64,000 bases of DNA. It comes from an uncultured Chloroflexales bacterium (GTDB lineage: Bacteria > Chloroflexota > Chloroflexia > Chloroflexales > Chloroflexaceae). The notes under the pieces are model-generated. The model was not told where the DNA came from. It worked only from the letters and a program-made list of their open reading frames with translations, and ran no database searches. Below are positions 25,678 to 35,245 of this stretch, one piece after another (position 1 is the first letter of the stretch; the number at the start of each line of letters is the position of its first letter). The stretch spans positions 58,546 to 122,545 of the forward strand of contig CALGUG010000047.1 of the NCBI GenBank assembly GCA_937902315.1. The letters run 5' to 3'. A program made the translations under genes and the position numbers.

Positions 25678-26058
25678 ATGAGCGAAGAACAATCCGTGCA
25701 ACCGAATTCGCGGCAACTTCCGGCTGGGAAGATCGAAGTTGCCCCTCGTGCTATTGCAACCATTACTGCGCGGGCCGTAACCCAATGTTATGGTGTCGTA
25801 GGTATGGCTCCGCGTAATTTGCGCGAGGGCGTAGCACACGTTTTGCGCCGCGAAGACATGCACAAAGGGATTGAGATACGGGTTCGCAATGAAGGTATCG
25901 AGATCACCCTTTCGGTGATTGTAGAATACGGCACCCGCATCGCAGAAGTGGCACGTAATGTGCAAGAACAAGTGCGTTATGCAGTTGAGAGCGCACTTGG
26001 TATGCCAGTCACACACGTTCATGTACGTGTGCAAGGGTTACGAGTGAGTCAGGAATGA
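25678..26058 (+). CDS. Asp23/Gls24 family envelope stress protein
   Basis: A protein of 126 residues. The family core is visible as GKIEVAPRAIATITARAVTQCYGVVGMAP and the second half VIVEYGTRIAEVARNVQEQVRYAVESALGM. The family corresponds to Bacillus YloU, usually beside the fatty-acid kinase gene, membrane-associated in some species, with a role in envelope homeostasis. Its stop overlaps the FakA-like gene start (ATGA), so the two are coupled. Confidence 0.92.
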   Translation: MSEEQSVQPNSRQLPAGKIEVAPRAIATITARAVTQCYGVVGMAPRNLREGVAHVLRREDMHKGIEIRVRNEGIEITLSVIVEYGTRIAEVARNVQEQVRYAVESALGMPVTHVHVRVQGLRVSQE

Positions 26059-27722
26059 ATACCCCTACACCACACGGGTCATTAGAACAGCACTGGGACG
26101 GTATCCAACTTTTAGCACTGTTCCAAGGTGCAGCAACATGGCTTGAACAGCAGGTTGCTCGAATCAATGCCCTCAATGTTTTTCCAGTTCCCGATGGCGA
26201 TACGGGAACAAATATGAATCTTACCTTATCGGCGGCTCTCAAGAAGGTAAACCCACATAGTTCGGTGGGCGAGATCGCTCGGCTCGTTTCGACCGGAGCG
26301 ATGTATGGAGCGCGCGGTAATTCTGGAGTGATCCTTTCGCAGATTTTGCGAGGCATGGCTCACGCTTTAGCTGGGCATGATCTTTGTGATCCTGCGTTAT
26401 TGGTCGAAGCGCTTGTTGAAGGGAGCCGCACCGCCTATCGTGGCGCGAGCGAACCGCGCGAGGGCACGATTTTGACGGTTAGCCGAGAGGCAGCGGAAGC
26501 TGCAAAGGCGGCGCTGCAAGCCGAGTCAACCAGCTTGGAGAAGGTGCTAGCTGCGGCGGTGGCTGGCGCTCGCGCTTCGGTAGACCGCACCCCCGACTTG
26601 CTCGAAGTCTTGCGCAAAGCCGGAGTTGTTGATGCAGGTGGCGAGGGTTATTTTGTTGTGCTTGAAGGCATGCTGCGCACATTGCGAGGCGATTCGCTAG
26701 AATACATTTCGCATTCCGGCGAGCAAGAACAGTTCGCAACTGTCGAAGACGATGGCCCTCACGAGGGCTTTGGCTTTTGTACCAATGTGCTGCTGAGCGG
26801 CGAAAATCTTGCCTTCGACGAGATCCGTGCTCATATGCAGAGCGTTGGCGAATCGGTGGTTGTGGTGGGCGACACGGAGCTGATTCGTATTCACATTCAT
26901 ACTCCGCGCCCAGGCGATATTTTGAACTATTTGGTAGAGCGCGGCACAATCACACAGGTTGAGATCGCCAATATGGATTTGCAACGTGAAGCGATCAAAC
27001 AGCAGCAGGCCGCGCAACAGAAGGTGCTTCCTGGGGTGGTTTACCCAAGCGACAGAAGCCATAGCACGCCCTATGGGACGGTGGTTGTCGCGCCGGGCAA
27101 AGGTTTTGTTGAGCTCTTCTTGGGCCTGCAAGCCGATGCGGTGGTTTTGGGGGGCCAAACCATGAACCCAAGCACCCAAGATATTTTAGAGGCGATCGAG
27201 GCTATTCCTCAAAACGAGATCGTTGTTTTGCCCAACAACGGCAATGTGATTCGCTCAGCGGAGGAGGCAAGGCGCCTGAGCCAAAAGACGATTCACGTTG
27301 TGCCCACTCGAACGGTGCCTCAAGGCATCAGCGCGCTGCTGGGGCGCAATCTTCAATTAGATTTCGCTGCCTACACAGCGGCTATGGAACGCGCTATGGG
27401 CAATGTTACTACCATCGAGATCACCAAGGCCGTGCGCGATGCTGATTTTGATGGTGTGGTTGTGCGCGCGGGTCAAATCATCGCCCTGCTCGATGGTAAA
27501 TTAGCGCTGGCAGACGATCAACAAGATCGACTGATCGACGCTATTTTGGCGCAAGCTAAACTTGATGAGCATGATGTTCTCACTTTGTATTATGGGCAAC
27601 AGGTTACGCTAGAAGAGGCGGAGGCCCTTGCCGAGCGCTTGCGTCAGGCGTATCCTGATCAAGAAATTGAAGTTCAAGCGGGCGATCAACCCCACTATGA
27701 CTATATTATGGGCATCGAATAG
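26055..27722 (+). CDS. DAK2-domain fatty acid kinase subunit, FakA (YloV) like
   Basis: A protein of 555 residues. The N-terminal DhaL-like kinase domain has NVFPVPDGDTGTNMNLTL (41-58), whose aspartates bind Mg-ATP, and GARGNSGVILSQILRG (85-100). The C-terminal half has the FakA extension, including HIHTPRPGDILNYLVERG. FakA phosphorylates fatty acids held by a FakB (DegV) partner, making acyl phosphate for phospholipid synthesis. Two DegV genes follow at 27819 and 28845 and complete the system. Confidence 0.9.
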   Translation: MNTPTPHGSLEQHWDGIQLLALFQGAATWLEQQVARINALNVFPVPDGDTGTNMNLTLSAALKKVNPHSSVGEIARLVSTGAMYGARGNSGVILSQILRGMAHALAGHDLCDPALLVEALVEGSRTAYRGASEPREGTILTVSREAAEAAKAALQAESTSLEKVLAAAVAGARASVDRTPDLLEVLRKAGVVDAGGEGYFVVLEGMLRTLRGDSLEYISHSGEQEQFATVEDDGPHEGFGFCTNVLLSGENLAFDEIRAHMQSVGESVVVVGDTELIRIHIHTPRPGDILNYLVERGTITQVEIANMDLQREAIKQQQAAQQKVLPGVVYPSDRSHSTPYGTVVVAPGKGFVELFLGLQADAVVLGGQTMNPSTQDILEAIEAIPQNEIVVLPNNGNVIRSAEEARRLSQKTIHVVPTRTVPQGISALLGRNLQLDFAAYTAAMERAMGNVTTIEITKAVRDADFDGVVVRAGQIIALLDGKLALADDQQDRLIDAILAQAKLDEHDVLTLYYGQQVTLEEAEALAERLRQAYPDQEIEVQAGDQPHYDYIMGIE

Positions 27723-27818
27723 AGTGTTTTGCCCCTAACAGAATGCTCTATTAACAGGAATAACGGATAATTCATTACTGATCACGTATCATAGAAACGT
27801 GTTACAGACGAGGATATT

Positions 27819-28670
27819 ATGGCTGGTATTAAGATTGTAACCGACAGCTCCGCCGATATTCCACCACAGATCGCGAGCGAACTTGGTATTGAAGTCGTTC
27901 CGATGTTGACACATATTGGCGGCCAAACTTATCGTGCTGGGGTTGATATCAGCAACGACCAGTTCTTTTCGCTCTTGCAAGACACGTCGCTGCCTGTACG
28001 TACTTCGGCACCTGCCCCTGCTGTTTTCGAGCAGCTCTATCGTAAGTTAGCGCTCGAATATGAATATATCTTTTCTATCCACCTCTCGAGTCGCTTGGGT
28101 GGCGTCTACCGCGCCGCTGGTCAAGCTCGTGCGAAGCTACCCGCCTCGCTGACTCGTATCGAGGTTGTCGATAGTAAATTGGCTTCGATGGGTCTTGGTT
28201 GGGTTGCGATCGCGGCGGCGCGCGCTGCCCGCGATGGTATGCCGCCATCTGAAATCACCTTGCTGATCAACTCGCTGATTCAGCACACCCATGTAGTCTT
28301 TTTTGTTGACAATATCGAATACCTTGAACAGGGCGGACGCCTTTCTGTCCCTAGCTCTGTGCTGAGCTCGATGCAACGCACCAAACCACTGCTGATTCTC
28401 GACGAAGGCGAGATCGTGCCCTACGAGCGAACCCGTACCCGCGCCAAAGCGATCGAAGGCTTGTATACTTTTGTGGAAGATTTCCCAAGTGTACAAGAGG
28501 TCGTGGCCTTGTACGCTACCACGCCGGAAGATATCGATAAATTCCTTGAAAAGGTCGATATCATCTTCCCGCGTGATCGGGTTCAGATCGCCCAATTCGG
28601 ATCAACCATTTCGGCCCACCTCGGCCCGGCGGCCATGGGCGTTGTGGTCTACGAAGGTACCGAAGATTAA
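27819..28670 (+). CDS. DegV family fatty-acid-binding protein (FakB-like) 1
   Basis: A protein of 283 residues. It begins IKIVTDSSADIPPQIA, has the lipid-site serine loop TSAPAPAVFEQLYRKL (about 60) and FSIHLSSRLGGVYRAA (about 88), and VVDSKLASMGLG. DegV proteins hold a fatty acid and present its carboxylate to FakA. About 96 bp after the kinase gene; no terminator is seen between them. Confidence 0.92.
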   Translation: MAGIKIVTDSSADIPPQIASELGIEVVPMLTHIGGQTYRAGVDISNDQFFSLLQDTSLPVRTSAPAPAVFEQLYRKLALEYEYIFSIHLSSRLGGVYRAAGQARAKLPASLTRIEVVDSKLASMGLGWVAIAAARAARDGMPPSEITLLINSLIQHTHVVFFVDNIEYLEQGGRLSVPSSVLSSMQRTKPLLILDEGEIVPYERTRTRAKAIEGLYTFVEDFPSVQEVVALYATTPEDIDKFLEKVDIIFPRDRVQIAQFGSTISAHLGPAAMGVVVYEGTED

Positions 28671-28844
28671 GGCTTGTTGCAGGAGCCTGTGGTGCACCTC
28701 ATGCGCTCATACAGGTGGTCGAGCGAATACTGGGCTGCTCTTCTGGTAGGAAGCAGCTAACTGTCGTAGATTGGGCGATTCTGTTACAGAAGTACGTTTT
28801 TACAACAGATTGTATTCAATCGAAAGAGACCCAAAGGAGACAGT

Positions 28845-29687
28845 GTGGTTAAAGTAGTTGTGGATAGCACAGCGGACTTGCCCGAAGAACTGGTGCAACA
28901 GTACGAAATCACAGTTGTACCGCTCTCTGTGCAGTTTGGCAGTGAAACCTTTCGAGACGGCGTCGATATCAGCAAAGACGCTTTCTATCAGCGTCTGACG
29001 CAGCCCGGCCAGGTGATGCCGACCACCTCGCAGCCTTCGCTGGGCGATTTTGAAGCGGTCTATCGGAGATTGACTGCCGATGGTTCGACCGTGGTATCGT
29101 TACATCTTCATCCGAAGTTTAGTGGAACGATTCGAGCGGCCCAGCAAGCTGCTCAGCTAGTGGGCGAAGATAAGGTTCAGGTGATCGACTCGGGCCAGAT
29201 CGTAATGGGCCTCGGCTTCATCGCTATCGAAGTCGTCAAAGCCCTCAGAGAAGGCCAGAGTATCGATCAGATCCGCGAGCTTGTCCGTTCGCTCAGCGAT
29301 CGAACCTATCTCTATGTTGGGCTAGACACGCTACACTACCTGCAGCAGGGTGGGCGAATCGGGCGAACCCGAGCCTTCCTAGGCTCGCTCTTGAGCGTGA
29401 AACCGATTATCTTCGTGAAAGATGGCGAGCCGCAGCCGCTCGAACAGGTGCGCACAACCAAGCGCATTATTCCGCGTTTGGTGGAGCTTGCTGTTGCCGA
29501 AGGCCCTGTTGATCATTTGGCGGTGTTGTATACCACAGATCGCGATCAGGCTCAGCAGTTGGCCAATCGTTTGATCGAGGCCGGTCTGTCGTCTGCCGAT
29601 AAGCTGGTGATCGCTCAGATGGGCGGTGTGATCGGAACCCACATCGGCCCGGGCGGCCTGGGCGTGAACGGCATTCGACGGGCTTAG
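28845..29687 (+). CDS. DegV family fatty-acid-binding protein (FakB-like) 2
   Basis: A protein of 280 residues and a clear paralogue of the preceding gene: VKVVVDSTADLPEELV at the start, TTSQPSLGDFEAVYRRL and SLHLHPKFSGTIRAAQ. GTG start at 28845 with AAAGGAG five bases upstream. The two paralogues probably differ in fatty-acid preference, as FakB1 and FakB2 of Staphylococcus do; that is inference. A strong terminator follows. Confidence 0.92.
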   Translation: MVKVVVDSTADLPEELVQQYEITVVPLSVQFGSETFRDGVDISKDAFYQRLTQPGQVMPTTSQPSLGDFEAVYRRLTADGSTVVSLHLHPKFSGTIRAAQQAAQLVGEDKVQVIDSGQIVMGLGFIAIEVVKALREGQSIDQIRELVRSLSDRTYLYVGLDTLHYLQQGGRIGRTRAFLGSLLSVKPIIFVKDGEPQPLEQVRTTKRIIPRLVELAVAEGPVDHLAVLYTTDRDQAQQLANRLIEAGLSSADKLVIAQMGGVIGTHIGPGGLGVNGIRRA

Positions 29688-29716
29688 ACACAGCCATTTT
29701 TAGATATTGCGCCTTC

Positions 29717-29760
29717 AGCTATGAGATTCTACCTTCAAACGTAGAATCTCATAGCTTTTT
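29717..29760 (+). terminator. Rho-independent terminator after the DegV pair
   Basis: AGCTATGAGATTCTAC and GTAGAATCTCATAGCT form a perfect 16-bp stem followed by a T run. Confidence 0.9.
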
Positions 29761-29792
29761 GGCTTTGTATCTATACAAAATCTGTTTGAGTC

Positions 29793-29930
29793 ATACCAAG
29801 TCCGTTTACAGACGTGCGCTCTTGTGACGCAAAAACGGAAAAGGGTTGTGAGACATTTCGCGCACAACAAAAATGATCACGTTCCACTCTGCCGAAGGCC
29901 AAAGAGAATGTGATCAAGCGGATTTGGTGT
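29793..29930 (-). repeat. Repeat B element 2 (inverted)
   Basis: Ends ATACCAAGTCCG and CGGATTTGGTGT. The internal mark reads in reverse (CCACTCTGCCGAAGGCCAAA), so the element is inverted relative to the others. Repeat A (29988) and a tail AAACGGATTTGCTAT (30056-30070) follow, making a composite. Confidence 0.8.
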
Positions 29931-29987
29931 TATGGGGGCGGCTTCGCTGGGGAGCTAGATACACCTCGGGTGGCGGGCGGGCCGTTG

Positions 29988-30005
29988 GTAGCCGTAGGCG
30001 GACGC
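29988..30005 (-). repeat. Repeat A core, inverted copy 7
   Basis: Exact inverted core, then GGTTAAGGTCTC and CCTCGCCGCCAGAGCGC, the shared flank. Confidence 0.85.
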
Positions 30006-30204
30006 GGTTAAGGTCTCGTTGGGGTATAGACCTCGCCGCCAGAGCGCAGAAGTAGGCAAACGGATTTGCTATCACAGGGATAGATTGGCTTTATCTCTGC
30101 TACAGATCGTCGTTCAAGCGGACGGCTCGCTTGCTGTTTTCCAGTACAATAGTCGAGGGTGCTATAATAAAGAGAGCCTCTTAGAACAAGCGTACTGAAA
30201 TACT

Positions 30205-32739
30205 ATGGAAACCCACGACCGCGAACAGATTATTCAGCTTGGTAAGGCCCTTGTTGCCGAAGAAAAGCTTGGCTATAGCGATCAAGCCCATGAGGGTGGC
30301 TTAGAGCATTTTCTGGACACTTGGAGCACCCGAGCCGGTTCTGCGCTGCAAAATCCGGTTGTGCAAGAGAGCCTTGCGCTGTTGCGAGGTTACGAGATTC
30401 AGCCGCTGAATGCGCGACGCGCCATGTTGACTCAGGCCTTAGCGAATCTGCGTAGCCTCTTTAAGAACGAGAAACAGACGTCCTCAAGTGTCGCTGCTGC
30501 CTCTCCTAGCAAAGTTGCGATCGCGAAACCGCGCATCTCGCTCGCCAATGCCAAACCGCTGCCGCCCTTGGCGCTCGATAGCGGGATCGAAGAAGTGCCC
30601 GGGGTCGGTCGTGCCAATGCCACTTCCTTCCGGCGTTTAGGTATCCGCAGCGTGCGCGACATGCTGTACCACTTCCCACATCGCTATGACGACTTTTCGA
30701 GCCGTAAGCGCATCGCCGATCTCGAGATCGGGGCCGACGAAACGGTGATTGTTGAAGTGATCGATGTGCGCACCTTCAGCATGCGGAGCGGTGGCGGCGC
30801 GCTCGAAGTAACGGTGGGCGACGATAGCGGCACCTTGCGGGTAACCTTCTTCCGCCAGCCGTGGTTGTCGAAACAGCTCTATGTTGGGCGCAAAATCGTC
30901 TTGAGCGGCAAAGTGACCACCTATCAAGGCATGCGCCAGATGACCAGCCCTAAGTGGGAGGCTTATACCGAGGACGAGTTGGTGCATACCGGGCGTTTGG
31001 TACCGATTCACTCACTCACCAAAGGTCTGCAAGAGCGCAATGCGCGCAACATCATCAAAATGGTGGTCGATCGCGCTGCGCCTATGCTGCCCGACTACCT
31101 GCCTCCCCATGTGCGCGAACGCAACAAGCTGCTTGATCTCTCTACGGCCATCGCTAATATGCATTTTCCCGATAGCCGCGCCATGCTCGAGCGGGCCAAA
31201 CGGCGGCTGGGTTTCGACGAATTTCTCTTTATTCAATTGGGCGTGATGCGGCGCAAGCTGCTCTGGCAGGGCGAGCGCGGCTATGCCATGACCTTCAACC
31301 GCGAGGTACACCAAGATCTGCTCAGTAAGCTGCCCTACAGCCTGACCGGCGCCCAGGCCCGCGCTCTCGAAGAGATCTTTGCCGATATGAGCCGCCCGGT
31401 GCCTATGGCGCGCCTGCTGCAAGGTGATGTCGGTAGCGGTAAAACGATCGTAGCTGCCGCCGCACTTTTGCAAGCGGTCGCCAATGGTTTTCAAGGCGCC
31501 CTTATGGCGCCAACCCAGATTCTGGCCGAACAGCACTACAACGGCCTAAAGAAGATCTTGGGTCAGGTGCGGGTGCCGCGTAAAAGCGCCGACAAGTCCG
31601 AAGACGATGGCATAAGCGCTGAAGAGCGCGAACGCTTGGCCGAGATCAAACGGATCTTGGGCATGACGGCAGAGGACGATATGGAAGGTCAGGGCGTGCG
31701 TATGGCGCTGCTGACTGGCAATCTGGGTGTGCGTGATCGCCGCCGTGTGTTAGAAGGCATCGCGAACGGCGAGATCGACTTAGTAGTCGGCACTCACGCT
31801 CTTATCACCGACAATGTTCGCTTCCAAAGCCTCGGCTTGGTCTGTGTCGATGAGCAACACCGTTTCGGGGTGGAACAACGCAACCGTCTGAAGGACAAAG
31901 GCTTCAACCCGCACCTGCTTTCGATGACAGCGACGCCTATTCCGCGCACTTTGACGATGACGATCTATGGCGACCTCGACGCCACTGTGCTCGATGAATT
32001 GCCGCCCGGACGCCAAGTGATCCGTACTCGCTGGATCACTTCGAGCGAGCGCGACAAAGCCTACAAGCATATTCGACGCGAGGTCAGCAAGGGCCGCCAA
32101 GCCTTTGTGATTTGCCCCTTGGTCGATGAGAGCGAGAAGAGCGATCTGCCCTCAGCTATTCAGATGCAAGAGACCTTGCAGACCGAGGTCTTTCCCGATT
32201 TAAATATCGGTTTGATCCATGGTCAGCTCTTGCCCAAGGAGAAAGATGAGGTGATGTTGGCCTTCCGAGCGGGCGAATACCATATTTTGGTGGCGACTGC
32301 TGTGGTAGAGGTCGGTATCGATGTTCCCAACGCAACTACCATTTTGATCGAAGGGGCCGAGCGCTTCGGTCTGAGCCAGTTACACCAGTTCCGTGGGCGC
32401 GTCGGACGCGGTTCGCACCAGAGCTACTGTATCTTGATCAGCGATCAGGAGAACGAGGTTACGGCCCAGCGACTGGAGGCCATGGAGCAGTATACTGATG
32501 GCTTCAAACTGGCCGAGATCGACCTAGAGTTGCGCGGTCCGGGCGAATTTTTGGGGCGGCGTCAGAGCGGTACTCCCGACCTGAAGGTGGCTCAGCTTGC
32601 CGATGTGCATCTGCTAGATGCAGCCCGTCAGGAAGCCAAACGTATTCTGGAAGAGGACCCAGAATTAGAGACACCCGCCTATGCTGAGCTGCGCAAACAG
32701 ATCGAAGACTTCTGGCAAACAGCGGCAGGCGCAAGTTAA
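30205..32739 (+). CDS. recG: ATP-dependent DNA helicase RecG
   Basis: A protein of 844 residues. After an extension of about 100 residues comes the wedge/OB domain (EVPGVGRANATSFRRLGI, HFPHRYDDFSSRK). Walker A GDVGSGKT lies at 407-414, the DEQH box at 549-552, SMTATPIPRTL soon after, and the C-terminal helicase domain ends with QFRGRVGRG and the RecG-specific LELRGPGEFLGRRQSG. RecG remodels stalled forks and branched DNA. An insertion of about 40 charged residues (near RKSADKSEDDGISAEE) precedes motif Ib. A weak promoter with TATAAT at 30163-30168 lies upstream. Confidence 0.96.
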   Translation: METHDREQIIQLGKALVAEEKLGYSDQAHEGGLEHFLDTWSTRAGSALQNPVVQESLALLRGYEIQPLNARRAMLTQALANLRSLFKNEKQTSSSVAAASPSKVAIAKPRISLANAKPLPPLALDSGIEEVPGVGRANATSFRRLGIRSVRDMLYHFPHRYDDFSSRKRIADLEIGADETVIVEVIDVRTFSMRSGGGALEVTVGDDSGTLRVTFFRQPWLSKQLYVGRKIVLSGKVTTYQGMRQMTSPKWEAYTEDELVHTGRLVPIHSLTKGLQERNARNIIKMVVDRAAPMLPDYLPPHVRERNKLLDLSTAIANMHFPDSRAMLERAKRRLGFDEFLFIQLGVMRRKLLWQGERGYAMTFNREVHQDLLSKLPYSLTGAQARALEEIFADMSRPVPMARLLQGDVGSGKTIVAAAALLQAVANGFQGALMAPTQILAEQHYNGLKKILGQVRVPRKSADKSEDDGISAEERERLAEIKRILGMTAEDDMEGQGVRMALLTGNLGVRDRRRVLEGIANGEIDLVVGTHALITDNVRFQSLGLVCVDEQHRFGVEQRNRLKDKGFNPHLLSMTATPIPRTLTMTIYGDLDATVLDELPPGRQVIRTRWITSSERDKAYKHIRREVSKGRQAFVICPLVDESEKSDLPSAIQMQETLQTEVFPDLNIGLIHGQLLPKEKDEVMLAFRAGEYHILVATAVVEVGIDVPNATTILIEGAERFGLSQLHQFRGRVGRGSHQSYCILISDQENEVTAQRLEAMEQYTDGFKLAEIDLELRGPGEFLGRRQSGTPDLKVAQLADVHLLDAARQEAKRILEEDPELETPAYAELRKQIEDFWQTAAGAS

Positions 32740-32912
32740 TTGGTGTATCATATGCTATAATGCCAGCTTGATGCTCCGATCTCTGGCCTGATCTATTAAA
32801 TCTGAGACGTATATAAAGATCTATATACAACTTCTTCGCATCGTTACAAGTTATATATATCTTGCTTTATGCTCAGGTTTGCCGAACATTTTTATAAAAA
32901 CAGAACGTATCG

Positions 32913-34679
32913 ATGAAAGAGTTTTTCCGACGTACTGCTAAAAATTTCACCCCCGCAGAGCGTGCTGATGACAGCAATGTGCCCGATAATCTGTGGGTAA
33001 AATGCCCTTCGTGTCGTGAACTTATTTACCAAAAAGAGTTGAACGACGCCTTTAAGGTTTGCCCCAAATGTGGATACCACATGCGTCTTAGCGCGCGCGA
33101 GTGGATCAACATTTTGGATGATGGCAGTTTTGAGGAGTTCGATACGGATTTAATACCCGGCGATCCACTTGAGTTCGTATCTCCTAAAGAAAGCTATGCC
33201 GAAAAGGTGCTCGAAACCCAGAAGCGCACGGGCTTGCGCGACTCGGTCATTAGTGGCCGAGGTAGCATTGAAGGCCAGCCTGTGGTGCTAGCGATCTGTG
33301 ATTTCGGCTTTATGGGCGGCTCGATGGGTAGCGTTTATGGTGAGAAGATGGCGCGCGCCGCAGAGCGGGCAGCCGAACTGCGTGTGCCGCTGCTGACCGT
33401 CAATACGAGCGGTGGCGCTCGTATGCAGGAAGGTGTGATCTCGCTGATGCAGATGGCTAAGATCACCTTGGCCCTCACCCGCTTGGCTGCGGTGCGTCAG
33501 CCCCACATCTCGCTGCTGGTCGACCCCTGTTATGGTGGCGTATTAGCCTCCTATGCTTCGGTGGCCGATATCATCATCGCAGAACCGGGCGCGAATATCG
33601 GTTTTGCGGGCCGCCGCGTGATCGACCAGACCATCAAGGGCAAGCTGCCTTCGAAGCACCAAACCGCTGAGTTCTTGCTCGAGCACGGCATGATCGATAT
33701 TGTGAGCCCGCGCAGTGAATTGCGTGGCTTGTTGAGTAAGATCGCTCGTTTGTACAGCTCCGAGCCGCAGACTCTTCGCCCAGAAGATCTTTCCTTGCTC
33801 GATCTGGCTCCCAAAACGGATACGAGCGAAGAAGCCGATCAAAAGCCTTTAACCGCTTGGGATCGTGTTCAGCTCGCACGCCATCAGCAGCGCCCACACA
33901 CACTCGACTTTGTACGCACGCTCTGCAAAGACTTCGTTGAGCTGCACGGCGATCGCCGCTTCGGCGATGATCCCGCCATCGTCAGCGGAGTCGCGAACTT
34001 TGCTGGTCGCACCGTTATGGTTATCGGTCACCAAAAGGGCAGCAATACACGCGAAAACGTGCAACGACACTTCGGTATGGCTCGCCCCGAAGGGTATCGC
34101 AAAGCGCTGCGCATGTTCAAGCACGCCGAGAAGTTTGGCTTCCCTGTACTCTGTCTAATCGACACACCCGGTGCAGACCCTGAGCGCGAATCGGAAGAGC
34201 GCGGCCAGGCGAACGCTATCGCTGAGTGTATCCTCACCATGTCGGACCTGCGCACACCGATTATTTCGGTTGTGATCGGCGAAGGCAATAGTGGTGGTGC
34301 GATCGCTATCGGTGTGGCAGATCGTGTGCTGATGTTAGAAAACGCGATCTATATGGTGGTGTCGCCCGAAGGCTGTGCATCGATCTTGTGGCGCGATTCT
34401 TCCAAAGCACCCGATGCAGCCGAAGCGATGCGTATTACCGCCCAAGATGTCTATCGCATGGGCATCGCCGATGAGATCATTCCCGAACCCGCTGGCGGCG
34501 CTCATAACGACGTGCCGGGAGCGGTGGCGATCGCAGGTGGTGTGATTGTGCGCCACTTGAGCGAGATTTTGGATCAAGACATTGAGACGCTCTTGAAGCA
34601 GCGTTATGCTAAATATCGTGTGGTCGGTGTCTTCCACGAGGCTCAAATGCAAAGCCTTAACGGTCACGAAACGATCTAA
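32913..34679 (+). CDS. Acetyl-CoA carboxylase carboxyltransferase, AccD-AccA fusion
   Basis: A protein of 588 residues fusing the two subunits usually encoded by accD and accA. The AccD part has a C4 zinc finger (Cys31, 34, 50, 53) and the crotonase-type core with NTSGGARMQEG. The AccA part starts near residue 315 with AWDRVQLARHQQRPHTLDF and contains LIDTPGADPERESEERGQ and EGNSGGAIAIG. It transfers carboxyl from biotin to acetyl-CoA, giving malonyl-CoA, the first step of fatty-acid synthesis. The AccA N-terminal helix is shortened. Its biotin-side partners AccB and AccC are not in this window. The neighbouring fatty-acid kinase genes give the region a lipid theme. Confidence 0.95.
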   Translation: MKEFFRRTAKNFTPAERADDSNVPDNLWVKCPSCRELIYQKELNDAFKVCPKCGYHMRLSAREWINILDDGSFEEFDTDLIPGDPLEFVSPKESYAEKVLETQKRTGLRDSVISGRGSIEGQPVVLAICDFGFMGGSMGSVYGEKMARAAERAAELRVPLLTVNTSGGARMQEGVISLMQMAKITLALTRLAAVRQPHISLLVDPCYGGVLASYASVADIIIAEPGANIGFAGRRVIDQTIKGKLPSKHQTAEFLLEHGMIDIVSPRSELRGLLSKIARLYSSEPQTLRPEDLSLLDLAPKTDTSEEADQKPLTAWDRVQLARHQQRPHTLDFVRTLCKDFVELHGDRRFGDDPAIVSGVANFAGRTVMVIGHQKGSNTRENVQRHFGMARPEGYRKALRMFKHAEKFGFPVLCLIDTPGADPERESEERGQANAIAECILTMSDLRTPIISVVIGEGNSGGAIAIGVADRVLMLENAIYMVVSPEGCASILWRDSSKAPDAAEAMRITAQDVYRMGIADEIIPEPAGGAHNDVPGAVAIAGGVIVRHLSEILDQDIETLLKQRYAKYRVVGVFHEAQMQSLNGHETI

Positions 34680-34715
34680 ACGCGAAATTCTGCTCTGAAC
34701 GGGCTTGATATAGAT

Positions 34716-34743
34716 AGCGGAGAGAGCGATCTCTCCGCTTTTT
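34716..34743 (+). terminator. Rho-independent terminator of accDA
   Basis: AGCGGAGAGA and TCTCTCCGCT pair around a GCGA loop and are followed by TTTTT. Confidence 0.9.
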
Positions 34744-34866
34744 GTTGGCTGGTTGTTTCTTTCGGTCTCCTCAAAGCACAAGGTTTCTCCTGTCTCTAAT
34801 GCCTCATTTACTCGATCGCTTCACTCTTGTGGCGACCAGTTCTCGTCCTCCCATTCAATCTCAACC

Positions 34867-34884
34867 GCGTCCGCCTACGGCTAC
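34867..34884 (+). repeat. Repeat A core, forward copy 8
   Basis: Exact core. The right flank (CAACATCCTGCCCAACAAAC, then GAGGCTTGTAGCTGTGTGCCGAAAG) is the reverse complement of the flank at 63766-63824, so this copy extends well beyond the core. It opens the A-B-A composite 34867-35245. Confidence 0.9.
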
Positions 34885-34966
34885 CAACATCCTGCCCAAC
34901 AAACGAGGCTTGTAGCTGTGTGCCGAAAGATCTCCCCAAAGTTGCCAATTCAAACAGACTTCTATA

Positions 34967-35106
34967 ATGCCAAATCCGGTTGATTCGTTTCTCTTTGGTC
35001 TTCGGTAGAGTGGAACTTGACTATTGTTGTTGTGAGAGATTTCGCACAACCCTTTTCCCGTTTTTGGCTTACAAGAGCGCAGGTCTGTAAACGGACTTCG
35101 TAATAC
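34967..35106 (+). repeat. Repeat B element 3
   Basis: Left end ATGCCAAATCCG, internal TTTGGTCTTCGGTAGAGTGG, a small hairpin GTTGTTGTGAGAG..TTTCGCACAAC, CCTTTTCCCGTTTTT, and a decayed right end ACGGACTTCGTAAT. Confidence 0.8.
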
Positions 35107-35160
35107 ATTGTGATGCGGCTTGTGTGCTCATTGCTGTTCGGCAAGGAAGGGCAGTGTTTG

Positions 35161-35205
35161 TACCTGCTAGGCGCTTGCGCCTGGCAGGTCGCAGCGAAAG
35201 CGCCG
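35161..35205. repeat. Repeat C hairpin, copy 1
   Basis: TACCTGCTAGGCGC and GCGCCTGGCAGGT form a stem, followed by CGCAGCGAA. A clear relative is at 51978-52022. Confidence 0.7.
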
Positions 35206-35227
35206 TACTGTGCCGGAAAACGCTCTT

Positions 35228-35245
35228 GTAGCCGGAGGCGGACGC
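35228..35245 (-). repeat. Repeat A core, inverted copy 9
   Basis: Inverted core with one change (CCGGAGG), followed by GCGCTAGGGTCCTTTTTGAG and CTATCCGCCTAGAGC. Confidence 0.85.
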
